From positions 1 through 64,000 of the forward strand of contig JAZOUB010000037.1 in assembly GCA_045657945.1 (NCBI GenBank): a DNA stretch of 64,000 nt, written 5' to 3'. This document shows, one piece after another, positions 1 through 8,387 of the stretch. Every line of letters begins with the position of its first letter. Within the stretch, counting starts at the first letter, position 1. This stretch comes from HGM04593 sp045657945. Lineage in GTDB: Bacteria; Bacteroidota; Bacteroidia; Bacteroidales; Bacteroidaceae. Both the position numbers and the translations under genes were made by a program. Under the pieces are notes generated by a model that saw nothing but the letters and a program-made list of their open reading frames with translations, was not told the DNA's origin and searched no databases.

Positions 1-244
1 GTCCCATGCGGGTTATAAACTCGTCAATCATAGAAAAGTCCACTATGCGGGCACTACCTTCACGCATGCGCGTTTCGCATAGTTCGCCCAAGCGCACCTC
101 AATGTCGGCAATAATCTCTTCGCCGCCATCCTGCTTGGAGAAACACTCTTTGAGGCTCTCCATGTAATTGTTGAGAAGTTCATAGGCATCTTCGTCGAAA
201 TTGAAGATTCTGCCGCCAAGATTCACTTCGAATGACTTTTTCAT
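1..244 (-). CDS. PspC-type membrane stress protein, N-terminal part (cut by window edge)
   Basis: Only the first 81 codons are present; the gene runs off the left edge. The visible protein starts MKKSFEVNLGGRIFNFDEDA and continues as a soluble helical segment with the phrase ADIEVRLGELCETRM. This is the N-terminal region I know from Bacteroidetes PspC-domain proteins, where a PspC membrane domain follows; that part is outside the window. The start codon at 244 lies 18 bases after the stop of the PadR regulator on the same strand, and PadR-PspC pairs of this kind are usual in Bacteroidetes. The likely role is envelope stress response under PadR control. Family assignment rests on the N-terminus and the neighbour only. 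Confidence 0.72.
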   Translation of the reverse strand, partial: MKKSFEVNLGGRIFNFDEDAYELLNNYMESLKECFSKQDGGEEIIADIEVRLGELCETRMREGSARIVDFSMIDEFITRMG

Positions 245-262
245 ATTCTTATTTTTTACTTT

Positions 263-601
263 TTACAAACTTATGTTTTTCTCTTTTATCTGTGCCACTG
301 TGGAAGAGAGATTGTTCCAGTTTTCGTCCAGACGGGCGAGGGCGTCGAGGCCCGCCTCTGTGAGGCTGTAATATTTTCGCGGAGGACCGGCCGAACTCTC
401 TTGCCACTCGTAGTCGACCATTCCCTCTTTTTTCAAACGGTTGAGCAGAGGATACAATGTTCCCTCGACCACAATGAGGTTGGCACTCTCGAGCTCGTCG
501 ATGATGTCCGAACTGTAGCAGGGCTTTGCGCGAAGCAGAAGCATTATGCTGTATTCGAGCATGCCCTTACGCATCTGGGATTTTACATTTTCTACATACA
601 T
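263..601 (-). CDS. PadR-family transcriptional repressor
   Basis: A 112-residue winged-helix protein. The PadR signature is clear: MRKGMLEYSIMLLLRAKPCY leads into SSDIIDELESANLIVVEGTLYPLLNRLKKEGMV-type recognition and wing segments, then PPRKYYSLTEAGL. The reading frame stays open upstream to 643, but the ATG at 601 gives the normal family length and start (MYVENVKSQM). PadR proteins of this short type usually repress their own operon, here together with the PspC-type gene 18 bases downstream. A TATATTTG box and two tandem 12-base repeats lie just upstream and are likely promoter and operator. The inducing ligand cannot be told from sequence. Confidence 0.9.
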   Translation of the reverse strand: MYVENVKSQMRKGMLEYSIMLLLRAKPCYSSDIIDELESANLIVVEGTLYPLLNRLKKEGMVDYEWQESSAGPPRKYYSLTEAGLDALARLDENWNNLSSTVAQIKEKNISL

Positions 602-651
602 TTTTTCTCTTTTTTTCGTGCGAGAGATTGCTCCCTCGCCCATTCACGTCA

Positions 652-682
652 CAAATATACAGCCTTGCATAGTACCTTGCAA
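652..682 (-). promoter_or_regulatory. Promoter of the PadR-PspC operon
   Basis: On the minus strand TTG (682-680), a 20-base spacer and TATATTTG (659-652) match the Bacteroidetes sigma-ABfr promoter. It lies about 50 bases upstream of the PadR start at 601. Confidence 0.65.
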
Positions 683-693
683 TACACAGTACC
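661..693. promoter_or_regulatory. Tandem 12-base repeats, probable PadR operator
   Basis: CCTTGCATAGTA (663-674) is followed directly by CCTTGCAATACA (675-686), and a partial third copy (CAGTACC) follows. The repeats fill the spacer and -33 region of the PadR promoter, the place expected for an autoregulatory operator. Binding by PadR is inferred. Confidence 0.45.
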
Positions 694-790
694 AATATTT
701 AATAATCATTAACAATCAACCACCACAAAAAACATAATAGTGCCGCAGTTGTTTATAGGATGAATTTTATAAACAAAAACTGATAAAAGT

Positions 791-2251
791 ATGTCTTCTA
801 ACGTTCAAAAAACCATCAAATTGGGAGTATTCACACTCGCCATCATGAACGTGACGGCCGTCGTGTCGTTGCGCGGACTGCCCGCCGAGGCCGAATATGG
901 AGTTTCGTCGGCCTTCTACTATCTTTTTGCGGCAATAGTTTTTCTTATTCCCACGGCCCTTGTGGCCGCCGAGCTTGCAGCGATGTTTCAGGACAAGCAG
1001 GGAGGAGTGTTTCGCTGGGTGGGCGAGGCTTTCGGCAAGCGTGCGGGGTTCCTCGCAATATGGCTGCAGTGGATAGAGAGTACAATATGGTACCCCACAG
1101 TGCTTACATTCGGAGCAGTGTCGCTTGCGTTCATAGGTATGAATGACAGTGCCGACATGACACTCGCATCGAACAAGCTCTACACCCTTGTTGTGGTGCT
1201 TGCAATCTACTGGGCTGCAACATACATCTCGCTCAAAGGTCTCGGCTGGGTGAGCAAGGTTGCAAAGGTTGGCGGTTTGATCGGTACTATCATCCCTGCA
1301 GCGTTGCTTGTATTGCTCGGCATCATCTACCTCATTGGCGGCGGAGAATCACAGATGGATTTTGGCGGCGACTTCTTCCCCGACATCACCAAACTCGACA
1401 ATCTTGTCCTCGCATCGGGAATATTCCTTTTCTATGCCGGCATGGAGATGACCGGTATCCATGTAAAGGACATGGAGAACCCGAGTAAGAACTACCCAAA
1501 GGCAGTTTTCATGGGTGCAATAATCACCGTTCTCATCTTTGTCTTGGGTACATTCGCACTTGGAATCATCATTCCACAGCAGGATATCAACCTCACACAG
1601 AGCCTGCTTGTAGGCTTTGACAACTATTTCGCCTTTGTGGGAGCATCATGGCTGTCACCAATCATCGCCGTGGCATTGGCGTTCGGTGTGCTTGCAGGCG
1701 TGCTCACCTGGGTTTCAGGCCCTTCAAAGGGTATCTTTGCCGTAGGCAAGGCCGGCTACCTGCCACCATTCATGCAGCGTGCAAACAAACTTGGCGTGCA
1801 GAAGAACATCCTGCTCATCCAAGGCGGCGTGGTAACAATACTGAGCCTGCTGTTCGTGATAATGCCATCGGTGCAGAGTTTTTACCAGATACTCTCGCAG
1901 CTGACCGTGCTGCTCTACCTTATAATGTACCTTTTGATGTTTGCCGCAGCCATATACCTGCGCTACAACATGAAGGACACTCCACGCCCGTTCCGCTTGG
2001 GCAAAAAAGGCAACGGCATTATGTGGATTGTTGCCGGAGTGGGATTCTTGGGTAGCCTTTTGGCATTCGTGCTCAGTTTCATTCCACCGGCACAGATTTC
2101 AGTGGGCAGCAACGGAGTGTGGTATGCAGTTCTCATAATCGGCTGTATTGTGGTAGTGGGCGCACCGTTCGTCATCTATGCAATGCGCAAGCCACACTGG
2201 GTTGACAAGGATTCACAATTCGAGCCATTCCATTTTGAGAAGCAGGCATAA
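791..2251 (+). CDS. GadC-like APC-family amino acid antiporter
   Basis: A 486-residue inner-membrane transporter with about 12 hydrophobic segments. The first segments carry the phrases VVSLRGLPAEAEYG, LIPTALVAAELA and GGVFRWVGEAF, followed by FLAIWLQWIESTIWYPTVLTF, typical of the glutamate:GABA antiporter (GadC) branch of the APC superfamily. Known members exchange a substrate amino acid for its decarboxylated product in acid resistance. No decarboxylase gene is adjacent, so the substrate pair is not certain. It is transcribed alone: the upstream PadR operon diverges and a terminator follows at 2270. No clear TAnnTTTG box was found upstream; a short inverted repeat GTTTATA/TATAAAC sits at about 750-775. 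Confidence 0.88.
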   Translation: MSSNVQKTIKLGVFTLAIMNVTAVVSLRGLPAEAEYGVSSAFYYLFAAIVFLIPTALVAAELAAMFQDKQGGVFRWVGEAFGKRAGFLAIWLQWIESTIWYPTVLTFGAVSLAFIGMNDSADMTLASNKLYTLVVVLAIYWAATYISLKGLGWVSKVAKVGGLIGTIIPAALLVLLGIIYLIGGGESQMDFGGDFFPDITKLDNLVLASGIFLFYAGMEMTGIHVKDMENPSKNYPKAVFMGAIITVLIFVLGTFALGIIIPQQDINLTQSLLVGFDNYFAFVGASWLSPIIAVALAFGVLAGVLTWVSGPSKGIFAVGKAGYLPPFMQRANKLGVQKNILLIQGGVVTILSLLFVIMPSVQSFYQILSQLTVLLYLIMYLLMFAAAIYLRYNMKDTPRPFRLGKKGNGIMWIVAGVGFLGSLLAFVLSFIPPAQISVGSNGVWYAVLIIGCIVVVGAPFVIYAMRKPHWVDKDSQFEPFHFEKQA

Positions 2252-2269
2252 GGCAACATAAAAAGCAGT

Positions 2270-2302
2270 AAGAACGAGGCATTTGCCTTGTTCTTCTTTT
2301 TT
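2270..2302 (+). terminator. Rho-independent terminator of the GadC-like gene
   Basis: A 12-bp stem (2270-2281 with 2284-2295, one G-T pair) with a two-base loop is followed by a run of T. It overlaps the promoter of the next gene. Confidence 0.8.
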
Positions 2303-2313
2303 TATTATCTTCG
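2282..2313 (+). promoter_or_regulatory. Promoter of the GH92 gene
   Basis: TTTG (2282-2285), 20 bases, TATCTTCG (2306-2313). The -33 box lies inside the loop and right arm of the preceding terminator. The start codon at 2330 is 17 bases downstream of the -7 box. Confidence 0.7.
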
Positions 2314-2329
2314 CAACAAACCTGTAATT

Positions 2330-4567
2330 ATGAAGAAACTCCTTGTCATTATATTTTCTACATTGACATTGACAGCCATCGCACAGAGTGACTACGCCAA
2401 ACTGGTAAACCCACTCATAGGCACCGACGGCAAGGGTAATGTATATCCCGGAGCGCAGGCACCGTTCGGAATGGTGCAGCTGAGCCCCGACAACGGACAG
2501 CCCGGTTGGGACTGGATTGCAGGATATTTCTACCCCGACAGCACAATAGCCGGGTTCAGCCACACGCACCTCAGTGGCACAGGCGCTGGCGACCTCTACG
2601 ACATCAGTTTCCTGCCCGTAACCTACCCTCTGAAGGTTGCAGCAAAGCCCTTGGGAGTTCACTCCACATTCAGCCACGAGCGCGAGGAGTGCTGTGCCGG
2701 ATACTACCGCGTGCACCTGGACAGCTACGGCATTGATGTGGAGCTCACTGCCACAGAGCGCTGCGGAGTGCAGCGATACAGCTACCCTACCGACACTGCC
2801 ACCGTGCTGCTGAACCTGGGCAAGGCCACCAACTGGGATGCCACACAGGCCACCCACATCGCCATTGTCGATAGCTTCACCATTGAGGGCTACCGCCACT
2901 CCAACGGCTGGGCACGCGGCCAGGAGGTCTATTTCCGCACACGCTTTTCAAGACCCATAGCATCATTCAAGTGCGATTCAATACAAGTCATACGCGACGG
3001 CAATATATGGATTATGCCCGGCGTGGCAACAATGACCTTTGCCCTTGACAATGACAGGAAACTCACAGTCACAACGGCACTCTCGGGCACAGGGCTTGAG
3101 GGCGCGGCAAAGAACCTTGCCGCCGAGGCACCGCACAACGATTTCGACCTTTACCGCACCACGACACAAGAACATTGGAACAATCGACTGTCGCGCATTG
3201 AGGTGAAAGGCGGCACACACGACGAGCGTGTATGCTTCTACACAGCACTCTACCGCACCATGATTGCCCCCACTCTCTTTTGCGATGTCGACGGCAAGTA
3301 CCGTGGTGCCGACAAGCAGAACAACACCACCGACGGCTGGATGAACTACTCGACATTCTCGTTGTGGGACACATACCGCGCAGCGCACCCACTTTTCACA
3401 TACACTGCACTCGAACTGGTCGATGACATGGTAAACTCGTTCATCGCATTCCATGAGCAGCACGGCCGCCTGCCGGTGTGGAACATGTGGGGAAGCGAGA
3501 CCGACATGATGATTGGCTACCACTCCGTGCCCGTAATTGCCGATGCCTACTTGAAAGGGTTTGGCGGCTTTGATGCCGAAAAGGCACTTGCAGCCTGTGT
3601 AGCAACCGCCAACAGCGACGGATACCGCGGCATAGGGTTCTACAAGGAGAACGGCTATGTGCCATACGATGTTGCCGACCCGTACAACGCCGACAACTGG
3701 GCAATGTCGCGCACACTGGAGTATGCCTATGACGACTACTGCATTGCACGCATGGCACAGGCTATGGGACACGACAGCATAGCCGCGGTGTTCTACCGCC
3801 GCGCCGACAACTGGCGCAACCAGTACAACCCTGCAACCACATTCATGCAACCACGCGACAGCAAGGGAGAGTTCCAACCGCAGTTCGACCCCGACGAATA
3901 CACACCACACATCTGCGAGAGCAATGCATGGCATTATATGTGGAGCGTGCAGCACGACATCGACGGGCTCATTGATCTCATGGGCAAAAGGCGTTTTGAG
4001 CAAAAGCTCGACAGCATGTTCACATACTCCCCGGCCGAGAATGACGAACTGCCGATATTCAGTACCGGAATGATTGGGCAGTATGCCCACGGCAACGAAC
4101 CGAGCCATCATGTCGCATACCTGTTCAACCACATTGGAAAGCCACAGAAGACAAGGCAATATGTAACGCAGATAATGAAGGAGATGTACCGCAACACCCC
4201 CGACGGCATTTGCGGCAACGAGGACTGCGGACAGATGTCGGCATGGTATGTGATGAGCGCGATGGGATTCTACCCTGTCAACCCATGCGGTGGAGAGTAT
4301 GAGCTTGGCATGCCGCTGTTCCCCGAGGTAACGCTGCACCTTGCCGATGGAAAGGCGTTTACCATTATCTGTCATTCTGACGAGTGCAAGAAGGAGAAAT
4401 CTCAAAAAGCTGAAAGAGATTTCTCAGTCGCTACGGACAAAAATGAACGCAGTGAAGAATCTAAAGAAAAGAGAGGCACTAAGCCTCACCTCAACGGAAA
4501 ACGTATAAAAGATACAACAATATCACACAAGGATATTATTGAAGGCGGAGTGTTGGAATTCAAATAA
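2330..4567 (+). CDS. GH92 alpha-mannosidase, secreted
   Basis: A 745-residue glycoside hydrolase family 92 enzyme. Family phrases in order: VNPLIGTDGKGNVYPGAQAP and FSHTHLSGTGAGD near the N-terminus, WNMWGSETDMMIGYHSVP in the catalytic domain, GNEPSHHVAYLF, then GNEDCGQMSAWYVMSAMGFY. GH92 enzymes are calcium-dependent exo-alpha-mannosidases acting on N-glycan or yeast mannan. The ATG at 2330 starts the signal peptide MKKLLVIIFSTLTLTAIAQS; an upstream in-frame ATG at 2288 lies in the terminator/promoter and is rejected. Near the C-terminus about 35 hydrophilic residues (from CHSDECKKEKSQK on) interrupt the normal run from DGKAFTI to LNGKRIKDT; the DNA there looks like an inserted repeat element. 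Linkage preference (alpha-1,2, -1,3) is not readable. Confidence 0.95.
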   Translation: MKKLLVIIFSTLTLTAIAQSDYAKLVNPLIGTDGKGNVYPGAQAPFGMVQLSPDNGQPGWDWIAGYFYPDSTIAGFSHTHLSGTGAGDLYDISFLPVTYPLKVAAKPLGVHSTFSHEREECCAGYYRVHLDSYGIDVELTATERCGVQRYSYPTDTATVLLNLGKATNWDATQATHIAIVDSFTIEGYRHSNGWARGQEVYFRTRFSRPIASFKCDSIQVIRDGNIWIMPGVATMTFALDNDRKLTVTTALSGTGLEGAAKNLAAEAPHNDFDLYRTTTQEHWNNRLSRIEVKGGTHDERVCFYTALYRTMIAPTLFCDVDGKYRGADKQNNTTDGWMNYSTFSLWDTYRAAHPLFTYTALELVDDMVNSFIAFHEQHGRLPVWNMWGSETDMMIGYHSVPVIADAYLKGFGGFDAEKALAACVATANSDGYRGIGFYKENGYVPYDVADPYNADNWAMSRTLEYAYDDYCIARMAQAMGHDSIAAVFYRRADNWRNQYNPATTFMQPRDSKGEFQPQFDPDEYTPHICESNAWHYMWSVQHDIDGLIDLMGKRRFEQKLDSMFTYSPAENDELPIFSTGMIGQYAHGNEPSHHVAYLFNHIGKPQKTRQYVTQIMKEMYRNTPDGICGNEDCGQMSAWYVMSAMGFYPVNPCGGEYELGMPLFPEVTLHLADGKAFTIICHSDECKKEKSQKAERDFSVATDKNERSEESKEKRGTKPHLNGKRIKDTTISHKDIIEGGVLEFK
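4371..4475. repeat. Repeat-like insert inside the GH92 gene
   Basis: Starts GTCATTCTGACGAGTGCAAG and contains a perfect 10-base inverted repeat, GAGAAATCTC (4394-4403) and GAGATTTCTC (4416-4425), then GAACGCAGTGAAGAATCT. From memory, GTCATTCTGA...GTGAAGAATCT is the hallmark of an intergenic repeat abundant in many Bacteroidetes genomes. Here it stays in frame. Edges are approximate. Confidence 0.6.
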
Positions 4568-4657
4568 CACCCATTACTGCAACTTGAAGCCTCTCTATTT
4601 TTTCTTCGCTTGTACAACTTTTGAACAAAAAAACGCAAAAATCCACAACACCTCATA

Positions 4658-4665
4658 TATCTTTG
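4658..4665 (+). promoter_or_regulatory. -7 promoter box for the gene at 4687
   Basis: TATCTTTG matches the Bacteroidetes -7 consensus and lies 21 bases before the start codon. No well-spaced -33 box is evident. Confidence 0.5.
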
Positions 4666-4686
4666 TAAAAATTGAAAAGATAATAA

Positions 4687-5355
4687 ATGAGACTAAAGTA
4701 TTTTCTTGTTTTGCCGTTCATACTATTCTCGTCCCTTTCTCATGCACAGGATGGCGGCATAAAAATAAATGTAAAAGGTGGTAAGAGTGCTACGGCTGGT
4801 TATTTTGGAGCATTGTCTATTGAGGGATTCCACAGCCTTGAGAAAAGTTTCTCGGTAAAAGGCGGAGTACAATGTAATACCGAGGGGAGATATACAGTTG
4901 AGGCAAGACCCTCATATTTCTATGATTTTGCATCGGGACGCCTACACGCCGAAGCCTTGCTACATTATGCCCCATATTCAAGTATCCACAATTACGCCCT
5001 GGGCGGAGGTGTCGGATTCACTGCAAAGTACATCAACATAACAATGGGTTACTATTACCGCAGCATAGCCTCGGGCGACGACAGTATTAAGGAGCCATTC
5101 AACATCTATTACGAATTTGGTGTAAACTGTTTGCCGTCAATCGCAAATTGGGACCTGAAGTTCTCTATTTCAAACAACAGGATTTTCGAGTTGGAGCGTC
5201 ATTTCCAACCCTCATTCTTCCTTGATGCATGGTGGTATCCATCACAGAAGATTGGGGTGACATTAGGCGTTTCATATAAACCGGCAGGCATGTTCAACAT
5301 AACAAGCGATTTTTATCAACTATATTCAAATATTGGAGTATGTTACAAGTGGTAA
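4687..5355 (+). CDS. Putative outer-membrane beta-barrel protein
   Basis: A 222-residue protein that I cannot place in a named family. It has a clear signal peptide (MRLKYFLVLPFILFSSLSHA, cleavage after HAQ) and then alternating hydrophobic/polar strands with many aromatic residues (YYYRSIASG, FLDAWWYPS), ending in an aromatic terminal residue (VCYKW). That pattern fits an 8- to 10-stranded outer-membrane barrel. Its stop codon overlaps the start of the next gene, a lipoprotein phosphoesterase, by 16 bases, so the two are cotranscribed and translationally coupled. Function unknown; a partner role for the phosphoesterase is only a guess from the overlap. Confidence 0.75.
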   Translation: MRLKYFLVLPFILFSSLSHAQDGGIKINVKGGKSATAGYFGALSIEGFHSLEKSFSVKGGVQCNTEGRYTVEARPSYFYDFASGRLHAEALLHYAPYSSIHNYALGGGVGFTAKYINITMGYYYRSIASGDDSIKEPFNIYYEFGVNCLPSIANWDLKFSISNNRIFELERHFQPSFFLDAWWYPSQKIGVTLGVSYKPAGMFNITSDFYQLYSNIGVCYKW

Positions 5356-6218
5356 ATAAAAAGATATATCTATGTCTGTTGGCGGTGCTTCTGTGCGGAT
5401 GCGACAAAATCGATTTCAAAGGCTTGATTATGCCCACCGGCGACACTGTTGACAGCAGGTTCGAGCAGAGTTTCAAGATGCACAAATCAAAGCCGATAGC
5501 CGGCATTGATACCGAAAGTACATACTGTTTCTATGTAGCCACCGACGCTCACATAAGTGACGACACAAGCAACCTCAACACATTCGCAACTGCACTCCGC
5601 AATGACAAGAATGCCGCTTTCGGCGTAATATTAGGAGACTGCATAAACGAACGTGGATGCCTACCCGTATATCTCGATGCAATAACTTACAATGCCGACG
5701 AACAGCAATATCCAACGCCAATATTCTCAGCAATAGGAAACCACGACATCTACTTCTCGGGGTGGGATAATTTTTGCAAGCTTATAGGTCCCTCTGTTTA
5801 CTGGTTCGAGGTAAATCATGAAGAGGGGAATGATATTTTCATAACGCTCGACTCGGCAAACGGAACACTAGGAACCAAACAGTTAAATTGGCTGAGAGAT
5901 TTTCTTGCCAAAGAGCGTGTGAATTACCGTCACTGCATCATATTCACCCACACCAATCTATTATTCACCGACAATTCACAGGTAAGTTCGGGAAATATGC
6001 CTATGGAAGAGACCATGGAGTTACTTGAGCTATTCGGAAAACATAATGTGACGCTATGCCTGCAGGGGCATGACCATTATCGCGAGGAGCTAATGTTCAA
6101 AGATGTGCAATATACGATTGTCGGAGCACTGCGCTGTGATATTGAAAAGCCGGAGTATCTTTGCATACGAATCTCAGACAGTGGTCTAGAGTATGATTGG
6201 CGGTATATCACCGAGTAA
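5340..6218 (+). CDS. Lipoprotein metallophosphoesterase
   Basis: A 292-residue calcineurin-like phosphoesterase. The binuclear metal motifs are all present: ATDAHISDD (DxH), LGDCINE (GD), IGNHDIYF (GNHD), FTHTN and LQGHDHYREE (GHxH). A short N-terminal signal ends in a lipobox, LLCGC, so the enzyme is probably lipid-anchored in the periplasm or at the surface. The start at 5340 overlaps the preceding gene; a later start would cut into the signal peptide. Substrate unknown: the family ranges from phosphoproteins to nucleotides and phospholipids. A strong bidirectional hairpin separates it from the convergent antiporter gene. Confidence 0.88.
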   Translation: MLQVVNKKIYLCLLAVLLCGCDKIDFKGLIMPTGDTVDSRFEQSFKMHKSKPIAGIDTESTYCFYVATDAHISDDTSNLNTFATALRNDKNAAFGVILGDCINERGCLPVYLDAITYNADEQQYPTPIFSAIGNHDIYFSGWDNFCKLIGPSVYWFEVNHEEGNDIFITLDSANGTLGTKQLNWLRDFLAKERVNYRHCIIFTHTNLLFTDNSQVSSGNMPMEETMELLELFGKHNVTLCLQGHDHYREELMFKDVQYTIVGALRCDIEKPEYLCIRISDSGLEYDWRYITE

Positions 6219-6253
6219 AACGCAATTCAATTGAAATAACAAAGCCGGGATTA

Positions 6254-6298
6254 CAGAAGTGAGCCCCAAAGTATGGAAAACTTTGGGGCTCACTTCTG
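6254..6298. terminator. Bidirectional terminator hairpin
   Basis: A perfect 18-bp stem (6254-6271 with 6281-6298) with a 9-base loop lies between two convergent genes, with a T run on the plus side (TTTTA). Confidence 0.9.
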
Positions 6299-6309
6299 TT
6301 TTACCTTGG

Positions 6310-8367
6310 TTAGTGTGTCTCACCACCCTCGACCTTGTAGCCGCTTGGATAGATGAGCATAATCGGGGTATCCTGATAGTCACGCTGCAACTGCACGAAA
6401 ATGTGGTCGAGCGAAGGACGGAAAGAGATTGAGCCCTTGCGCGCGCTCACAATGATGAGCAAGTGGTCCTTGTGAATGACCTGAGCCAGACGTTTGAGGT
6501 CATTTCCGCCATCGGTCTCAAAGAAAGTGGCAGCTATCGGTTCATGAATCTTCAGTTCCTCCTTGATTCTTGCCAGAGTATCGGGGTGTCCGTGATACAT
6601 TATCTTGCAACCCAAGCCGCTCGACATTCGGGCAGTCTCCTCAACCCAGTAGGGGAAACCGGCCTCGAACTGGGCCTTGGCAGGGAATGTTATGTGGATT
6701 GTACGCACGGTATTCAACGGGATATTCATGCGCGCAATGACAACCTGGCAATCAATGGAGTTGAGCACCTCGGGCAGGACATTACCCAGGAATGTATCGT
6801 TTGCAGTCTCCCTCTTATGGAAACCAAGGATAAGTTCGCGATAGTCGTTTTCCTTGACTTCGTGCACAATTCCATGGGCAAGGTTGGTTGTGAGGCGCAT
6901 TTTTGTGAGCAGAGGAACATTTGCCGATGCCGCAATGTTGGCAGCCTGATCAAGCACCTTCGATGCCTGTTCCTGACGTTGTTTATCCTCGTCAAGCACA
7001 ACTGTAATGGCCGACAAAGGAATTGGGCTATTATCCTTGCGCACAAGCAAAGCCAAGTCCATCAGGCGATCAACCATCTTGGGATTGGCAAGTGCAAGAA
7101 GCGTCTTTTTGGACGACAACTTTACAGGAGAGTTGAGAGCCTTGCCCGAGATAATCAGTTTACGCGATGCTCTGTCGGCAACAATGGAACTTACAATGCA
7201 GGTTACAAGAATGAGCATAATTGTACCGTTGAGCACATCGTCATTGAGCAGACGTGAACCGTCCGGGAGTTCTATCTCATGACCGACAATGGCGGCAGCC
7301 AATGTCGCAGCAGCCTGCGAGGTACTCAAACCGAACATAAGGTTGCGCTCACCCGATGACATGCGGTATGCCTTTGACACAAGCAACGATGCCAACCATT
7401 TGCCGGTGAGTGCTGTGACAACCATTACGGCAGCCACCACCAGTGCATTGCCGCCATTGAACAGCACGCTGATGTCAATCATCATTCCAACGCCAATGAG
7501 GAAGAATGGGATGAAGATTGCGTTGCCCACAAAGTCGATGCGGCGCATGAGCGGTGAGGAGTGCGGGATGAGCCTGTTGAGGACAAGACCGGTGACAAAT
7601 GCACCAAGGATGCCCTCCATGCCGGCAAGTTCCATGAGACCGGCACCAAGGAACAGCAGCATCATCACAAATATGTATTGGATGACGCTGTCGTTGTAGT
7701 TACGGAAGAAGTAGCGTGCAATGCGCGGGAACAGAAATATTATCACTGCACCCACAAGCAGCAGCTTTGCAAGCATGAGCAGCACGAACCACACATCGGC
7801 CTCGCCCGTGAAGGTGCCCGCCACAACAGCAAGCACAAAGAGGGTGAGCGTGTCGGTGATGATGGTACCGCCCACAACAAAATTGACACACCTGAGGCGC
7901 GACAGACCGTAACGCGCCACAATGGGGTATGAGATGAGGGTATATGAGGCATACATGCTGGCCAGGAGTATCGACGCAATGAGGCTATACTCCAGGATGA
8001 ACATATTGGCCACCAGACCCAGTGCGATAGGTATTGTAAAGACTGCAAGTCCCATGAGCAGCGCACCGCCCTTGGCCTGCTTCATCTCCTGCATGTTTAT
8101 CTCGAGACTGGCAAGGAACATTATATAGTAAAGTCCCACATTGCCAAAGAGCTCGAAGCTGCTGTCCCTCTCAAGGACATTCAGGCATTTGGGGCCAATG
8201 AGCAGGCCGGCCAGAATCATGCCTATGATGTGCGGCATTCGCAGCTTGTTGAAGATGAGCGGTGCAAAAAGAACGATGGAGAGCACACCCAGATAAATCC
8301 ACGTGGGCTCTGTTACCAGGGGTTCCTGCCCCGTAGCGGTGTGTGCGGATGCCGACAGCAGAATCAT
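6310..8367 (-). CDS. CPA2-type cation:proton antiporter with C-terminal Usp-like domain
   Basis: A 685-residue membrane protein. Residues about 20-400 form 12-13 transmembrane segments of the CPA2 (KefB/NapA) exchanger fold, with phrases such as MPHIIGMILAGLLIGP and GILGAFVTGLVLNRLIP. Residues about 430-685 are soluble; the section containing NDYRELILGFHKRETAND resembles universal stress protein-like regulatory domains often fused to these antiporters in Bacteroidetes. The likely role is Na+ or K+ export against protons for pH or salt homeostasis. It lies 20 bases downstream of the DUF3078 gene on the same strand, so the two probably share a transcript. Ion specificity is not determined. Confidence 0.9.
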   Translation of the reverse strand: MILLSASAHTATGQEPLVTEPTWIYLGVLSIVLFAPLIFNKLRMPHIIGMILAGLLIGPKCLNVLERDSSFELFGNVGLYYIMFLASLEINMQEMKQAKGGALLMGLAVFTIPIALGLVANMFILEYSLIASILLASMYASYTLISYPIVARYGLSRLRCVNFVVGGTIITDTLTLFVLAVVAGTFTGEADVWFVLLMLAKLLLVGAVIIFLFPRIARYFFRNYNDSVIQYIFVMMLLFLGAGLMELAGMEGILGAFVTGLVLNRLIPHSSPLMRRIDFVGNAIFIPFFLIGVGMMIDISVLFNGGNALVVAAVMVVTALTGKWLASLLVSKAYRMSSGERNLMFGLSTSQAAATLAAAIVGHEIELPDGSRLLNDDVLNGTIMLILVTCIVSSIVADRASRKLIISGKALNSPVKLSSKKTLLALANPKMVDRLMDLALLVRKDNSPIPLSAITVVLDEDKQRQEQASKVLDQAANIAASANVPLLTKMRLTTNLAHGIVHEVKENDYRELILGFHKRETANDTFLGNVLPEVLNSIDCQVVIARMNIPLNTVRTIHITFPAKAQFEAGFPYWVEETARMSSGLGCKIMYHGHPDTLARIKEELKIHEPIAATFFETDGGNDLKRLAQVIHKDHLLIIVSARKGSISFRPSLDHIFVQLQRDYQDTPIMLIYPSGYKVEGGETH

Positions 8368-8387
8368 ATCATCTACCTGCTATGCGG

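Noticed and set aside
2978..4405. 475-codon open frame on the minus strand opposite the GH92 gene
   Set aside because: It has no family signature, and the plus-strand protein has clear GH92 motifs. The frame is open because of codon bias on the coding strand.
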